Below, piece after piece: positions 29,908-40,986 of a DNA stretch of 64,000 bases. Source of the stretch: Prochlorococcus marinus bv. HNLC2 (GTDB lineage: Bacteria > Cyanobacteriota > Cyanobacteriia > PCC-6307 > Cyanobiaceae). Location: the NCBI GenBank assembly GCA_000218745.1, contig GL947595.1, positions 1,267,388 through 1,331,387 of the forward strand, read 5' to 3'. The notes beneath the pieces were generated by a model, which was not told the origin of the DNA, ran no database searches, and was given only the letters and a program-made list of their open reading frames with translations. Position 1 is the stretch's first letter; each line of letters opens with the position of its first letter. A program made the translations under genes and the position numbers.

Positions 29908-32243
29908 ATGATTAATTTTTTAGACTCAAATTCTTATGATATTGATCAAGCCCTTAAGGTAGAGAATTTAAAAAAAGAAGACTACCAAGAAATATGCAAA
30001 AGACTAGGTAGATCACCAAACAGAACAGAGTTAGGTATGTTTGGCGTGATGTGGTCAGAACATTGTTGTTATAGGAATTCAAAACCTTTACTAGCTAAAT
30101 TTCCTACCAAAGGAAAATATGTTCTTATAGGGCCTGGTGAGAATGCAGGTGTTATTGATGTCGGTAACAATCAAAAATTAGTTTTTAAAATAGAAAGTCA
30201 TAATCATCCTTCAGCCATAGAGCCATTTCAGGGCGCTGCTACAGGAGTTGGTGGTATTTTAAGAGATATTTTTACTATGGGTGCAAGACCTATAGCAGTT
30301 TTAAATTCTTTGAGATTTGGAAGTCTTGATGACACTTCGAACATCTCTTTACTTCGTGGAGTCGTTTCTGGAATTGCACATTATGGTAACTGTGTGGGTG
30401 TTCCTACTGTTGGTGGTGAAATAAATTTTGATAATAGTTATTCAGGAAATCCTTTGGTTAATGTTATGGCTTTAGGTTTATTAGAAACAGATGATATTGT
30501 TTGTTCTGGAGCTAAAAAGGTAGGATCTCCAGTACTTTATGTTGGAAATACAACAGGTAAAGATGGTGTTGGTGGGGCTAGTTTTGCAAGTTCTGAATTG
30601 TCAACTACTTCTTTAGATGATAGACCTGCAGTTCAAGTAGGTGATCCATTTATTGAAAAAAGCTTAATTGAAGCATGTTTAGATGCTTTTAAAACAGGAG
30701 ATGTTTTAGCTGCTCAAGATATGGGAGCAGCAGGAATTACCTGTAGCAGTGCAGAGATGGCATCTAATGGCGGCTTAGGAGTTTTTGTTGATTTAGATCT
30801 TGTTCCTGCAAGAGAAAAAAATATGACTCCTTATGATTATCTTCTTTCTGAATCTCAGGAAAGAATGCTGTTTGTTGTTAAACAAGATAAAATTGATGAT
30901 CTTATTAGCAAATTTAAAAGATGGGGTTTATATGCATGTGTTGTTGGAAAAGTAATAAAAGAAAAAGAGGTAATTATTTCACATAAGAAGAAGATAGTAG
31001 CTCAAATACCTACTTCTGCTTTATCCGATAAAACTCCTATTACTCATCATCAAATAATGAATAATCCCCCTTTAGATATTTTGAATAAATGGAAATGGAA
31101 GGAAGAATATTTACCTGAAATAAAAAATAATGGATTGTTTTCTTTAAAGTTTGAAAAATTATTTTCTTGGAATGATATTATTCTGCATTTATTATCTACT
31201 CCATCAATTTCTTCAAAAAAATGGGTTTATAATCAGTACGATTATCAAGTCCACTAAATACTGTTTTTAAACCTGGTCAATCAGATGCAGCAGTTATAAG
31301 GTTAAGAAGTCAACACGACAAAGTTAAAGAAAAAAAATATACTGGGATTGCAGCTTCTGTTGACTGTAATAATAGATGGGTTTCTTTGGATCCTTTTAGA
31401 GGAAGTATTGCTGCAGTTGCTGAATCCGCTAGAAATGTGAGTTGCGTAGGAGCTAAGCCAGTTGCAATAACAAATAATTTAAATTTTTCATCTCCTGAAA
31501 CTGATATTGGTTATTGGCAGCTAGCTTTATCTTGTAAAGGTATTTCTAAAGCATGCGAAATATTTGAAACACCTGTAACAGGAGGTAATGTTTCTTTGTT
31601 CAATGAATCTAAAGATAAAAATGGAGTTATTACTCCTATTCAGCCTACTCCTGTTATTGGAATGGTAGGTATATTAGATGATTCTGATAAAGCGGTTTCT
31701 TCTGGATGGAAAAATATTGATGATGAAATTTGGATAATAGGTTCTAATTCCTCTGAAATAACATTAGGAGCAAGTTCTTATTTAGAGTATTTTCATGGTC
31801 AGGTTACAGGAAGGCCTCCAGAAATTAATTTAGAAGATGAAAAATTATGTCAAGAAATTATTAGAAATAGTATTAATAAAGATTTTTTAGTTTCCTGTCA
31901 TGATATCAGTGATGGAGGATTATCTGTAGCTTTAGCTGAATGTTCAATTCTTTCAGGATTAGGAGCTCAAATAAATATAGGAGATGATATTAGGGAAGAT
32001 AAATTATTATTTGGTGAAGGTGGATCTAGAATTATATTTTCAATTGATATTAATAAAAAGGATAATTGGCTAAAGTATTTAAATAAAGTTAATGAAAAAT
32101 TAAAAGATAATCTTTATATAAATAAGATAGGAGTTGTATCTAATAATAAATTAAAAATTAAATATTTAAATAAAGTTATTTGTGATTTAAAAGTTAGTGC
32201 TTTAGCTGATAAATTTAATAATGGAATAATTAAAAATTTTTAA
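29908..32243 (+). pseudogene. purL: Phosphoribosylformylglycinamidine synthase subunit PurL, frameshifted
   Basis: PurL catalyses the ATP-dependent fourth step of purine synthesis with the separate PurQ and PurS subunits. The N-terminal portion has [20 protein letters not shown] and [20 protein letters not shown]; the second half has PFRGSIAAVAESARNVSCVG, PVTGGNVSLFNE and SCHDISDGGLSVALAE. The two are in different frames. A missing A after CC at 31251-31252 explains it, restoring [14 protein letters not shown] and 778 residues, the length of the small PurL type. A base error is most likely because purine synthesis needs this enzyme. Confidence 0.97.
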
Positions 32244-32290
32244 AAATGAAAGTGATTTATATGTGTTCGTTTTTTGTTACTTATTAAGTT

Positions 32291-33748
32291 ATGTGCGGAA
32301 TCGTAGGAATTGTTTCTTCTGAAGATGTAAACCAGCAGATATACGATAGTCTTCTACTACTACAACATAGAGGTCAAGATTCAACTGGAATTGCAACCAT
32401 GGAAGAAAGTATGTTTCATATTTATAAGGCAAAAGGTCAAGTTAGTACTGCTTATAGAACGAGAGACATGAGAAATCTTGTTGGAAAAGTGGGATTAGGT
32501 CATGTAAGATATGCGACCAAAGGTTCGGCAGAAAGCATAGAGGAAGCACAACCTTTTTATGTAAATGCTCCTTATGGAATTGTTCTTATTCATAATGGTA
32601 ATCTTACAAATACTAGAGAGTTAGAAAAACAATTATTTAATATTGATAGAAGACATACAAATTCATCTAGTGACACTGAAATGTTGTTAAATATATTTGC
32701 GACAGAATTACAAGAACAAATTCATGGACAAGAATTAGATCCTGATTTAATTTTTAAAGCAGTTAAGTCTTTACATAAAAGAGTTCAAGGTTCATATGCA
32801 ACCATATCATTGATCTCTGGACATGGCTTGTTAGCCTTTAGGGATCCTTTTGGAATTAGACCTCTAGTTATAGGAAAAAGATTTTCCAAGGATAATAAAG
32901 AAGAGTGGATGATAGCTAGTGAATCACTTGTACTTGAAAACAACGATTATTCAATAGTTCGAGATGTTAGGCCTGGCGAAGCAATTTTTATAAGTAAAAA
33001 AGGAGAATTTTTTTCAAAACAGTGTTCTGAAAATCCATGCTTATTTCCTTGTGCTTTTGAATATGTTTATTTAGCAAGACCTGATTCAATTATGAATGGT
33101 ATTTCTGTTTATAAAGCTCGTTTAAAAATGGGTGATTATCTTGCAGAATCAATTAAGAGAATAATAAAGAATGGAGAAGTTGATGTTGTAATGCCAATTC
33201 CTGACTCTTCAAGACCTGCTGCAATGCAGGTAGCTAGGCAGTTAGGGATAGAATATAGAGAGGGATTTTTTAAAAATAGATATGTTGGAAGAACTTTTAT
33301 AATGCCTGGTCAACAAAAAAGAAAGCAGTCTGTTAGGCAAAAATTAAATGCTATGAGTGCTGAATTTAAAAATAAAAATGTCTTAATTGTAGATGATTCA
33401 ATTGTAAGAGGAACTACGTCAAAACAAATTGTTCAAATGGCTAAACTTGCCGGTGCTAATAAAGTCTTTTTTACTTCAGCTGCTCCTCCTGTTCGTTATC
33501 CACATGTCTACGGAATTAATATGCCTAATCGTGACGAATTAATTGCACATAATAGATCAATTATTGAGATTGCAAAACAACTTGAAATTGATGATTTGAT
33601 TTATCAGACAATAAATAACCTTAGAAAATCAATTATTGACGATACTGATATAAAAGATTTAGAAATGTGTTGTTTTACGGGTTCATATGTTACTGGAAAA
33701 GTAAATGAGGAGTACTTAAATTGGGTTGAAACTGAATATAAATCTTAA
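32291..33748 (+). CDS. purF: Amidophosphoribosyltransferase
   Basis: PurF commits PRPP to purine synthesis using glutamine. It starts MCGIVGIVSSED, so Cys2 is the glutaminase nucleophile after removal of Met and no propeptide is present. The PRPP-binding motif is VLIVDDSIVRGTTS. Cysteines in QCSENPCLFPCAFEYVYLAR and EMCCFTGSYVTG fit the iron-sulfur ligands of the Bacillus-type enzyme. Length, 485 residues, is normal. It follows purL and converges with the gyrase-A-like gene at a two-base gap. Confidence 0.98.
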   Translation: MCGIVGIVSSEDVNQQIYDSLLLLQHRGQDSTGIATMEESMFHIYKAKGQVSTAYRTRDMRNLVGKVGLGHVRYATKGSAESIEEAQPFYVNAPYGIVLIHNGNLTNTRELEKQLFNIDRRHTNSSSDTEMLLNIFATELQEQIHGQELDPDLIFKAVKSLHKRVQGSYATISLISGHGLLAFRDPFGIRPLVIGKRFSKDNKEEWMIASESLVLENNDYSIVRDVRPGEAIFISKKGEFFSKQCSENPCLFPCAFEYVYLARPDSIMNGISVYKARLKMGDYLAESIKRIIKNGEVDVVMPIPDSSRPAAMQVARQLGIEYREGFFKNRYVGRTFIMPGQQKRKQSVRQKLNAMSAEFKNKNVLIVDDSIVRGTTSKQIVQMAKLAGANKVFFTSAAPPVRYPHVYGINMPNRDELIAHNRSIIEIAKQLEIDDLIYQTINNLRKSIIDDTDIKDLEMCCFTGSYVTGKVNEEYLNWVETEYKS

Positions 33749-33750
33749 AT

Positions 33751-36186
33751 TTATAAGTAATATAAACAAGTAACGTCTTTTATATATTCATCTTCTTGAA
33801 ATTTTATAAAATTTATATCATATAAATATTTATTGGATTTAATATCAATATTTTTTGGACTTAATTTAGCAATTTTTTCTTTATTGGTTTCTAAAATACA
33901 ATATTGATTATTAGTTAATAATTTTATATAACTATCATTTTTTAATTTTATTTTTTCATTAAGATATCCCATTTTATAGATATGTGAATTAGAAATCTCG
34001 CTTATCTTTACTCTAAAGAATTTCCCTTTTTTAGTAGCTATTATAATTTCATTATCTTTTTTGCAATTACATCCAAATATAATTTTTTCTTGTGGTAATA
34101 ATTTTATTAAGTTAGATCCTTGTGATTGTTTTGAGGAAGGAGTTATGTATGAGTTGGATAAATAAAATTTAAATATTCTTCCAATAGAAGTAATTGCAAT
34201 TAAAACTTCATTTTGATTTGATATGAATGAATTAATAATTTTGTTTTCTTTCTTTTGTTTGATAATAGAAAAGATTCTATTTGTATTTACCATTTCTTTA
34301 TTGATAGTGATTTTCTTAAATCTTCCATCTTCAGTTAATAAGCATAAAAAACTTTCTATATCTTCTTCTACACAATGAAAATTTAAAATTTCACTTGGGT
34401 TTGTATTATTAAGTAATTTATTATCTAATTTGCAATCATTATTAATCAATGATTGCCAGTCAATATTTATTATTTTTCCAGTAATTGTAAATGCAAAAAT
34501 TTTTAAATTTTTATTAATGTTACAAGTAAAAATAAAGTTGTTTTTGGTATTCAAATATCCATTTTTTAATTCTATAAATTTTTTATAATTATTTGATTGA
34601 ACTTTTCTTAAATAGAATTTATTATCAATAATTAATTTCATGTCTTTATTGATAATGTCTTCAATAATTTGCTTATGTATTGATTTATCATCGCATTCTT
34701 GGTCATGATTTTTTAAGATTTTTGTTTTTCTTTTTTGGTTATATTTCTTCTTTAGATTTTTTAGTTCATTAATAAGGTTGGATAGAAGAATTTCTCTTTG
34801 GTTAAGGATTTTTTGTAAAGATTTTTTTTGTTTATTAAGTTCCTCTATGTTTTTATTAATTTGATTTCTTTCCAAATTTGTTAATTTTTTTATTGGCATG
34901 CTCAAAACAGCGTCGGCCTGTTTCTCTATTAAATTTAAACTTTTACAAAGAATAAATTTTGCTTCTGATACATCTTCAGAATTTTGAACTATTTCAATAA
35001 TTTTTTTTATGTTTTTTACTGCAAGAGCAAAACCCTCGAGGATTTCAAGTTTTTCAATTGTTAATGATAGATGATATTCAGTTCTTTTTCTTATTGTCTC
35101 TTCTCTAAATTTTAGAAAATTATTCAGATAATCTTTTATGGATAATTGTATAGGTTTCCCATTTACAAGAGCAAGAAAAATTGCACCAAAATTAGTTTGT
35201 AAAGTTGTTTTTTTGTATAATTCAGAAATTATTAATTCCTGATTAATATCTCTTTTGAGTTCAATGATTATTCTCATACCATCTCTATCACTTTCATCTC
35301 TGATGTCAGCAATACCATTAATTTTGTTATTATTTACAAGTTCAGCTAATTTTTCTATCCATCCAGCTTTACTAATTTGATATGGTAGCTCTGTAATAAT
35401 TAAAGCATTTCTTTTGTGTTTTCCTTTTCCTAAAATTATTTCTTCGGGATGGATTACGCCTCTCATCGTTATTGAACCTCTTCCTTTTAGATAAACTTCT
35501 TTTATATTTTCTGTATAAATTATTTCTCCTCCAGTTGGAAAATCTGGACCTAAAATAATATTATTTAATTCGTCTTCATTAGTATTTTTGTTTTTTATAA
35601 GTAATATTAGTGCATCGACAATTTCTCCTAAATTATGAGGAGGAATATTTGTAGCCATACCTACTGCTATACCAGAGGAGCCATTTAGTAAAAGAAAGGG
35701 TAATTGAGCAGGAAGTACATCAGGTTCTTTTTGAGAACCATCAAAATTATTTGAAAAAGAAACTGTATTTGAGTCAATTTCTTGTAAAAGAGCTTCATTT
35801 GCTATTGGAGCAAGTCTAGTTTCGGTATATCGCATTGCAGCAGGTGGATCGTCATCGACTGATCCAAAATTTCCATGTCCATCAAGGGCTGGATATTTTG
35901 TTGAGAAGTTTTGTACTAAACGAACTAAAGCATCATATACAGCTTGGTCTCCGTGTGGATGATATTTTCCTAAAACATCTCCTACAACTCTTGCGCATTT
36001 TCTAAAAGGTCTTTCTGGTGTAAGTCCTAATTCATGCATTGCAAATAAAATTCTTCTTTGCACTGGCTTAAGACCATCTCTAGCATCTGGAAGAGCGCGG
36101 CCAACTATAACGCTCATTGCATACTCTAAATATGAGCGTTGCATCTCATGATGCAGAGAGATGGTTTTAAATTTTTCCTTAGTCAT
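33751..36186 (-). CDS. Type II topoisomerase A subunit (GyrA/ParC-like paralogue)
   Basis: The N-terminal half is a full breakage-reunion domain: [40 protein letters not shown], and RYTETRL with catalytic Tyr120. The position of E. coli GyrA Ser83 is Gln81 here. The C-terminal half is lysine- and asparagine-rich with weak beta-propeller repeats and no clear GyrA box, so DNA wrapping may be poor. Cyanobacteria usually have a second, more standard gyrA, so this may act in decatenation or gyrase variants. Length is 811 residues and uninterrupted. Confidence 0.9.
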   Translation of the reverse strand: MTKEKFKTISLHHEMQRSYLEYAMSVIVGRALPDARDGLKPVQRRILFAMHELGLTPERPFRKCARVVGDVLGKYHPHGDQAVYDALVRLVQNFSTKYPALDGHGNFGSVDDDPPAAMRYTETRLAPIANEALLQEIDSNTVSFSNNFDGSQKEPDVLPAQLPFLLLNGSSGIAVGMATNIPPHNLGEIVDALILLIKNKNTNEDELNNIILGPDFPTGGEIIYTENIKEVYLKGRGSITMRGVIHPEEIILGKGKHKRNALIITELPYQISKAGWIEKLAELVNNNKINGIADIRDESDRDGMRIIIELKRDINQELIISELYKKTTLQTNFGAIFLALVNGKPIQLSIKDYLNNFLKFREETIRKRTEYHLSLTIEKLEILEGFALAVKNIKKIIEIVQNSEDVSEAKFILCKSLNLIEKQADAVLSMPIKKLTNLERNQINKNIEELNKQKKSLQKILNQREILLSNLINELKNLKKKYNQKRKTKILKNHDQECDDKSIHKQIIEDIINKDMKLIIDNKFYLRKVQSNNYKKFIELKNGYLNTKNNFIFTCNINKNLKIFAFTITGKIINIDWQSLINNDCKLDNKLLNNTNPSEILNFHCVEEDIESFLCLLTEDGRFKKITINKEMVNTNRIFSIIKQKKENKIINSFISNQNEVLIAITSIGRIFKFYLSNSYITPSSKQSQGSNLIKLLPQEKIIFGCNCKKDNEIIIATKKGKFFRVKISEISNSHIYKMGYLNEKIKLKNDSYIKLLTNNQYCILETNKEKIAKLSPKNIDIKSNKYLYDINFIKFQEDEYIKDVTCLYYL

Positions 36187-36276
36187 GAGAGCAGGAAAAC
36201 TATTATAGACTTTTTAGAAACTACGCTTAGATTAATAGGAAAAAAAATATTTACCAGTAAAAACTTACAAACTTGT

Positions 36277-37133
36277 TTATTTTTTTAAGAGTTTAGCTAT
36301 TGCAATATCTTGTTTTAATTCTTTTGAAGAAAATAATTTATTTGTCTCTTTTTGTATCTTTTGCCCCCAAAGTTGTTCTTTTCTATATTCATTATCAACA
36401 TAATTTGGGTCCTTGGATAATGCTTTTTTAGCTAATAATATTGATTCTTTGAAATTTTCATTTTGAATACATACTGCAAGAGCTAAAAGAGGTTCAGCAT
36501 TATTTTCAATTTCGATTGCTTTTTCAAAATTTTTTATTGCGTTTGGAATATTATTTAATTCAAAAAAAATAAGTCCTTTATTATTAAAAGCCTGCCAAAA
36601 AGTTGGCTTAATATTAGTGGCTTCATTAAAAATATTTAGAGATTTTTTAAAATTTTTCTCCATTAGATATAAATTTCCAAGTTGGAAAAGGCCATTAATA
36701 TTGTCAGGCTGCAAATTTAACCCTTTTTTTAAAGACTTTTGAGCATCTTTGATTTTATCTTGTTTTATAAAAATAGAACTTTCTAAGAAGTATAATTCGC
36801 TCATCTTTGGATCAATTTTTTTCCTTCTTTAATTGAATTCAATGCATTTTCATAAAGATTGTTAGCAATTTGTGTTTCAGCTAATAAACTCCATAATTTT
36901 GGGTCATTTTCATTTAGAGAGATTGCTAGCTTTGATAAATTTAAACTTTCCTTTATTTGTCCGAAATAAAGTAATTGATATGCATTCTTTGCTATGGCAA
37001 AACTATTTTTTCGAAGAATATCTTCGTTTGGCAAATTATAGAAAGGTATTATTGCTTTTAAACTTCCAATAAAGACAACATTAAATATCAAAATTTGAAT
37101 AAAAATTAAATTTTGGAATATTTTTTTAATCAT
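36277..37133 (-). pseudogene. TPR-repeat protein, frameshifted
   Basis: The first part has a signal or membrane anchor (IFQNLIFIQILIFNVVFIGS) and a TPR-like region. The second part has at least four TPR units (QPDNINGLFQLGNLYLMEKN, KPTFWQAFNNKGLIFFELNN). The parts meet at a seven-T run, 36816-36822 on the plus strand; one more base there joins them through KKIDPKMSELYFLESS and gives 285 residues. TPR domains mediate protein contacts; the partner is unknown. It lies between the gyrase-like gene and queG on the same strand. Confidence 0.85.
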
Positions 37134-37136
37134 GTT

Positions 37137-38063
37137 TTATTTATGAATTACAGCTTGAATATTTCTTCTCCACATCCATGGTTTAATTCTCTTAAGTGTA
37201 GTCCCCTTTAATTTATCTGCCCATTCTTCATCATTCCATTGTAAAGCTTCTTGATCTAAATTAGTCATCCATTCTTTTGGCTTTACTTCGTAACTTTGGT
37301 TTGTTGGTACAGATTTATTCCATGGACATACATCTTGGCACATATCACATCCTGCAATCCATCCATTTAAATTACTCTTAATTTTATTTGGTATTTTTTC
37401 TTCTCTGTTTTCAATAGTATGATATGCAATGCATAATTCTGAATTAATAACAAATGGCTCTGTAATTGCATTTGTTGGACAGTGATCAATGCATTTATCG
37501 CATTGTCCGCATAAGGGTTTAGAGGGTATATCAGGAATTAATTCTTTGTTTAAAATCATAAATCCTAGTGATAACCATGATCCATATTTTTTATTTATTA
37601 GATTACTATGTTTTCCAATCCATCCAATACCAGATTCTTCTGCCCATGCTTTTTCTAAAAGAGGAGATGAATCTACGCAGACTTTCCATTTGCAATCTGG
37701 ACTTTTTGTTTCTATCCATTTACCGATTTTTTTTAATTTTTTTGTTATTACATGATGATAATCTTCTCCTTGACTAAATTTGCCAAATTTAAAATTCGTT
37801 TTTCTTTGATTTTCATTACTTAAATAGTTTAATCCAACCGCTAATACACTTTTTGCTCCTATCAAGAGCGATTCAATGTTCTTTCTTCTATCTGCTTCCA
37901 TCCATTTCATTTCGCCATGATAATCTTTTTCTAGCCATCTTTCTAATGCTTTAGTACGTAAATTTATTCTAGAACTCCCAGGAATTGAGGCGATTCCTGC
38001 AAGAGCAAAACCTTCTGATTTTGCTTTTTCTTTTAATTCTATAGTTAGCGTTTTGTTTTCCAT
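37137..38063 (-). CDS. queG: Epoxyqueuosine reductase
   Basis: QueG is a cobalamin-dependent iron-sulfur enzyme that makes queuosine in tRNA anticodons. The two ferredoxin-type cluster motifs, CGQCDKCIDHCPTNAI and CDMCQDVCPWN, are clear, as is the N-terminal substrate region (GEMKWMEADRRKNIESL). I start it at ATG 38063 (308 residues); an upstream TTG at 38105 is less likely because the added 14 residues look unlike coding sequence. The stop is four bases from the TPR gene start. B12 need fits the presence of cbiD in this genome. Confidence 0.95.
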   Translation of the reverse strand: MENKTLTIELKEKAKSEGFALAGIASIPGSSRINLRTKALERWLEKDYHGEMKWMEADRRKNIESLLIGAKSVLAVGLNYLSNENQRKTNFKFGKFSQGEDYHHVITKKLKKIGKWIETKSPDCKWKVCVDSSPLLEKAWAEESGIGWIGKHSNLINKKYGSWLSLGFMILNKELIPDIPSKPLCGQCDKCIDHCPTNAITEPFVINSELCIAYHTIENREEKIPNKIKSNLNGWIAGCDMCQDVCPWNKSVPTNQSYEVKPKEWMTNLDQEALQWNDEEWADKLKGTTLKRIKPWMWRRNIQAVIHK

Positions 38064-38216
38064 TATTAATATTTTATATTTCCATTTATTAATTTGGCTA
38101 ATCAATTTTTTTGTAAAAAGAAATAATATATTTCAACTTTATTCAGATAAAACTTTATTTATTTAGTTAAAGCAGTTAATCTTTTAGTAGAGTATTAATT
38201 ATTTAAGAGATTAATT

Positions 38217-38951
38217 TTGGTTCAATCTACACCCAAACAAGATTCGAACCTAGCAAATAGGCTTCAGCAGGATCTTAAAAATGATCTTATAGCAGGGCTA
38301 TTGGTTGTAATACCTTTAGCCACAACTATATGGTTGTCGTCGATAGTTAGTAAATTTGTTTTAACTTTAGTGACTTCTGTCCCTAAGCAATTGAATCCAT
38401 TTATAACTTTAAACCCACTATTGCAGGATTTAATTAATTTAACTCTTGGGCTAACTGTGCCACTTCTTGCAATTTTGTTAATAGGTTTAATGGCAAGAAA
38501 TTTTGTTGGGAGGTGGCTATTAGAGTTTGGAGAGGGAACATTATCTAAAATTCCATTAGCAGGTTCTGTATATAAGACCCTTAAACAATTATTAGAAACA
38601 TTTTTAAGAGATAATTCAAAAAGATTTAGAAGAGTAGTTTTAGTTGAATATCCCAGAGAAGGTTTGTTTAGTGTTGGTTTTGTTACGGGTGTTGTAGGCC
38701 CTTCTTTACAGCCTGAATTAGAGCAAACTCTTTTAAGTGTATTTATACCCACCGCTCCAAACCCAACAACAGGTTGGTATACTTTAGTTCCAGAGACTTC
38801 TGTAAAGGATTTGGATATATCAGTTGAAGATGCTTTTAGAACAATAATTTCTGCTGGAATTGTTAATCCTGATGAAAAGAACAGTTCAACTAATCCAACT
38901 TTCTCAAAATTGTTTTCTCAATTTAGAGCTGCTACAAATACTTCTAATTAA
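38217..38951 (+). CDS. DUF502-family membrane protein
   Basis: This 244-residue protein has two long hydrophobic segments (LIAGLLVVIPLATTIWLSSI near residues 25-44 and LTLGLTVPLLAILLIGLMA further on). They are followed by the conserved stretches LSKIPLAGSVYKTLKQLLET and VLVEYPREGLFSVGFVTGV, and later FIPTAPNPTTGWYTLVP. These are typical of DUF502 proteins, which may be envelope proteins; function is unknown. It appears to start at TTG 38217, and nusB follows eight bases after its stop. Confidence 0.92.
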   Translation: MVQSTPKQDSNLANRLQQDLKNDLIAGLLVVIPLATTIWLSSIVSKFVLTLVTSVPKQLNPFITLNPLLQDLINLTLGLTVPLLAILLIGLMARNFVGRWLLEFGEGTLSKIPLAGSVYKTLKQLLETFLRDNSKRFRRVVLVEYPREGLFSVGFVTGVVGPSLQPELEQTLLSVFIPTAPNPTTGWYTLVPETSVKDLDISVEDAFRTIISAGIVNPDEKNSSTNPTFSKLFSQFRAATNTSN

Positions 38952-38959
38952 GAGATTCT

Positions 38960-39595
38960 ATGGATAATAGATCCCTTTCTAGAGAATTATCTTTGATTTC
39001 TTTAGGTCTTGTTAACGAGGAAATCACTAAACAGGCTTTTGAGTTGACCAATCTTTCTTTAGATACTGTGTTAGAGTCTGCGATTGATTTTATGGTTAAT
39101 TTTTGTAGAGAGGAGCTTAATCAGTGCGAAAGTCTATTAAATGCAACGTCTAATAATTTTTTTGAAATGGAATTATGTGAAATAGATAGTTCATCTTCAA
39201 AAAAAACAAGAGAGGAGTTACAAGAATCTATTTCTAATATTGAAAGAGTGATGAATATTTTGTCAGATGCTATAGATATTCCAAAATTTATTGCTATTGC
39301 TAATCAAGAGAACTTGAGAAATGATATAAAAAATAGAGTTTTAAAAGTAATTCAAAATTCTTCTCAAATTAGTAAAGAGATAGATGAAGTAATGGATGGA
39401 TGGAGATTTAAACGTTTACCAAGAATTGATAGAGATATTCTTCGTTTGGCATATGTAGATATTAAATTTCTTGATATACCTATTTCTGTTGCATGTAATG
39501 AGGCTGTAAATTTAGCAAATAAATATAGTGATACCCAAGGAAGAAAAATGATTAATGGAATTTTAAGAAGGATGCAAAAAGTTAAAATTAAGTAA
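38960..39595 (+). CDS. nusB: Transcription antitermination factor NusB
   Basis: NusB binds boxA in rRNA leaders with S10 for antitermination. The helical fold is clear in the C-terminal two thirds: RLPRIDRDILRLAYVDIKFL, ISVACNEAVNLANKYSD, and MINGILRRM. The N-terminus (SLSRELSLISLGL) corresponds to the RNA-binding arginine-rich start. At 211 residues it is longer than the E. coli protein (139), because of an inserted helical region typical of picocyanobacterial NusB. ftsY follows. Confidence 0.93.
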   Translation: MDNRSLSRELSLISLGLVNEEITKQAFELTNLSLDTVLESAIDFMVNFCREELNQCESLLNATSNNFFEMELCEIDSSSSKKTREELQESISNIERVMNILSDAIDIPKFIAIANQENLRNDIKNRVLKVIQNSSQISKEIDEVMDGWRFKRLPRIDRDILRLAYVDIKFLDIPISVACNEAVNLANKYSDTQGRKMINGILRRMQKVKIK

Positions 39596-39644
39596 TTCTT
39601 TAAATGAGTTAAAATATCTTTCAAGAATATTATTCAAACACTAT

Positions 39645-40919
39645 ATGTCAGATATAGATCAAGATTCTTCGATTGATTGGGCTAGGCAAGCTTATGAGCA
39701 GTTAAAACAAAAGCAAAATCAAGAAAAGGAAGAAATACAAAAATTAGAAAGAGAAGCTCAAGAAAAAGAAAAATTACAAAAATTAGAAAGAGAAGCTCAA
39801 GAAAAGGAAAAATTACAAAAATTAGAAAGAGAAGCTCAAGAAAAGGAAAAATTACAAAAATTAGAGAAGAGCAGCATAACTGATGATGATTCGATTCCTG
39901 AATTAGGTGATTTTGATAAGGAATTTACTTGGTCAGCAATGATTTTAGCTGCACAAGGGAAAAAAATAAATGAAATTTCTATAGATGAAATAGATTGGCT
40001 TAGTCGTTTAAGAAGAGGCTTAGAAGAGACAAGAAAGGGTTTTGTAACTGATTTATTAGATAAATTAGGTGATGACCCTTTAACTCCTGAAACTTTAGAT
40101 GATTTAGAGACTTTACTTCTTAGAGCAGATGCTGGCTTTGATTCAACAGATAAGGTAATTAATGCTTTAAGAAAAAAATTGAATGAAGAAGTTGTTGGAG
40201 GAGAAGAAGGTATAAATTTCTTAAAAAAAGAATTAAGACTTATTTTAGAAGAACCTATAAAAAATTCAGGAAAAAATATTCTTGTTCCAGAAAAGGGTAA
40301 GCTTAATATTTGGCTAGTTGTTGGTGTAAATGGTGTAGGCAAAACTACAACACTTGGAAAATTAGCTCATCTTGCTGTCAGAAGTCAATCTAAGACTTTA
40401 ATTGCAGCAGCAGATACTTTTAGAGCAGCAGCTGTCGAACAGCTTCAAATTTGGGGAGATCGAAGTAATGTTGATGTAATCTCTAATAATTCTAAAAATG
40501 CTGATCCTGCTGCTGTAGTTTTTGATGCAATTAATTCAGCTATATCAAGAGAAACAGAATTATTGCTAATTGATACTGCAGGAAGGCTTCAAAATAAAAA
40601 TAATTTAATGGAGGAATTATCTAAAATAAGAAAGATTATTGATAAAAAAGTACCTAATGCCATAGTTGAATCGTTACTTGTTCTTGATGCAAGTCAGGGT
40701 CAGAACGGACTAAAGCAGGCTAAAGGATTCGCAAGGTCTGCAGAACTTACAGGGGCAATTGTGACTAAATTAGACGGGACATCGAGAGGAGGAGTTTCTT
40801 TGGCTGTTTCACTAGAAGTTGACTTGCCAATAAGATTTATTGGAGCTGGTGAGGGGATAAGAGATTTAAGGCCATTTAATAGTTTTGAATTCGTAGAGGC
40901 TCTTTTGGCTGATAAATAA
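39645..40919 (+). CDS. ftsY: Signal recognition particle receptor FtsY
   Basis: FtsY docks ribosome-SRP complexes at the membrane. The NG domain runs from about residue 120: P-loop GVNGVGKTTTLGKLAH (Gly227 on), AADTFRAAAVEQL, DTAGRLQNKNNLMEEL and TKLDGTSRGG. Residues 17-85 are a charged coiled-coil A region containing a 13-residue unit KLEREAQEKEKLQ repeated three times, coded by a 39-bp tandem repeat. The frame is intact at 424 residues. Confidence 0.97.
   Translation: MSDIDQDSSIDWARQAYEQLKQKQNQEKEEIQKLEREAQEKEKLQKLEREAQEKEKLQKLEREAQEKEKLQKLEKSSITDDDSIPELGDFDKEFTWSAMILAAQGKKINEISIDEIDWLSRLRRGLEETRKGFVTDLLDKLGDDPLTPETLDDLETLLLRADAGFDSTDKVINALRKKLNEEVVGGEEGINFLKKELRLILEEPIKNSGKNILVPEKGKLNIWLVVGVNGVGKTTTLGKLAHLAVRSQSKTLIAAADTFRAAAVEQLQIWGDRSNVDVISNNSKNADPAAVVFDAINSAISRETELLLIDTAGRLQNKNNLMEELSKIRKIIDKKVPNAIVESLLVLDASQGQNGLKQAKGFARSAELTGAIVTKLDGTSRGGVSLAVSLEVDLPIRFIGAGEGIRDLRPFNSFEFVEALLADK
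39741..39857 (+). repeat. 39-bp tandem repeat, three copies, inside ftsY
   Basis: Copies lie at 39741-39779, 39780-39818 and 39819-39857. Copies 2 and 3 look identical and copy 1 differs by an A for G. The unit length is a multiple of three, so copies can be gained or lost without breaking the frame. It codes the charged A region only. Confidence 0.95.
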
Positions 40920-40986
40920 ATTTTTAATTAATTTTTTAAGAAAATAGGATTTTAATGTTAAAACTTACTTATGAATAAATAATTTT

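Noticed and set aside
36801..37133. Separate 110-residue small exported protein upstream of the TPR gene
   Set aside because: One base in the seven-T run joins it smoothly to the TPR protein; it is the N-terminus of one gene.
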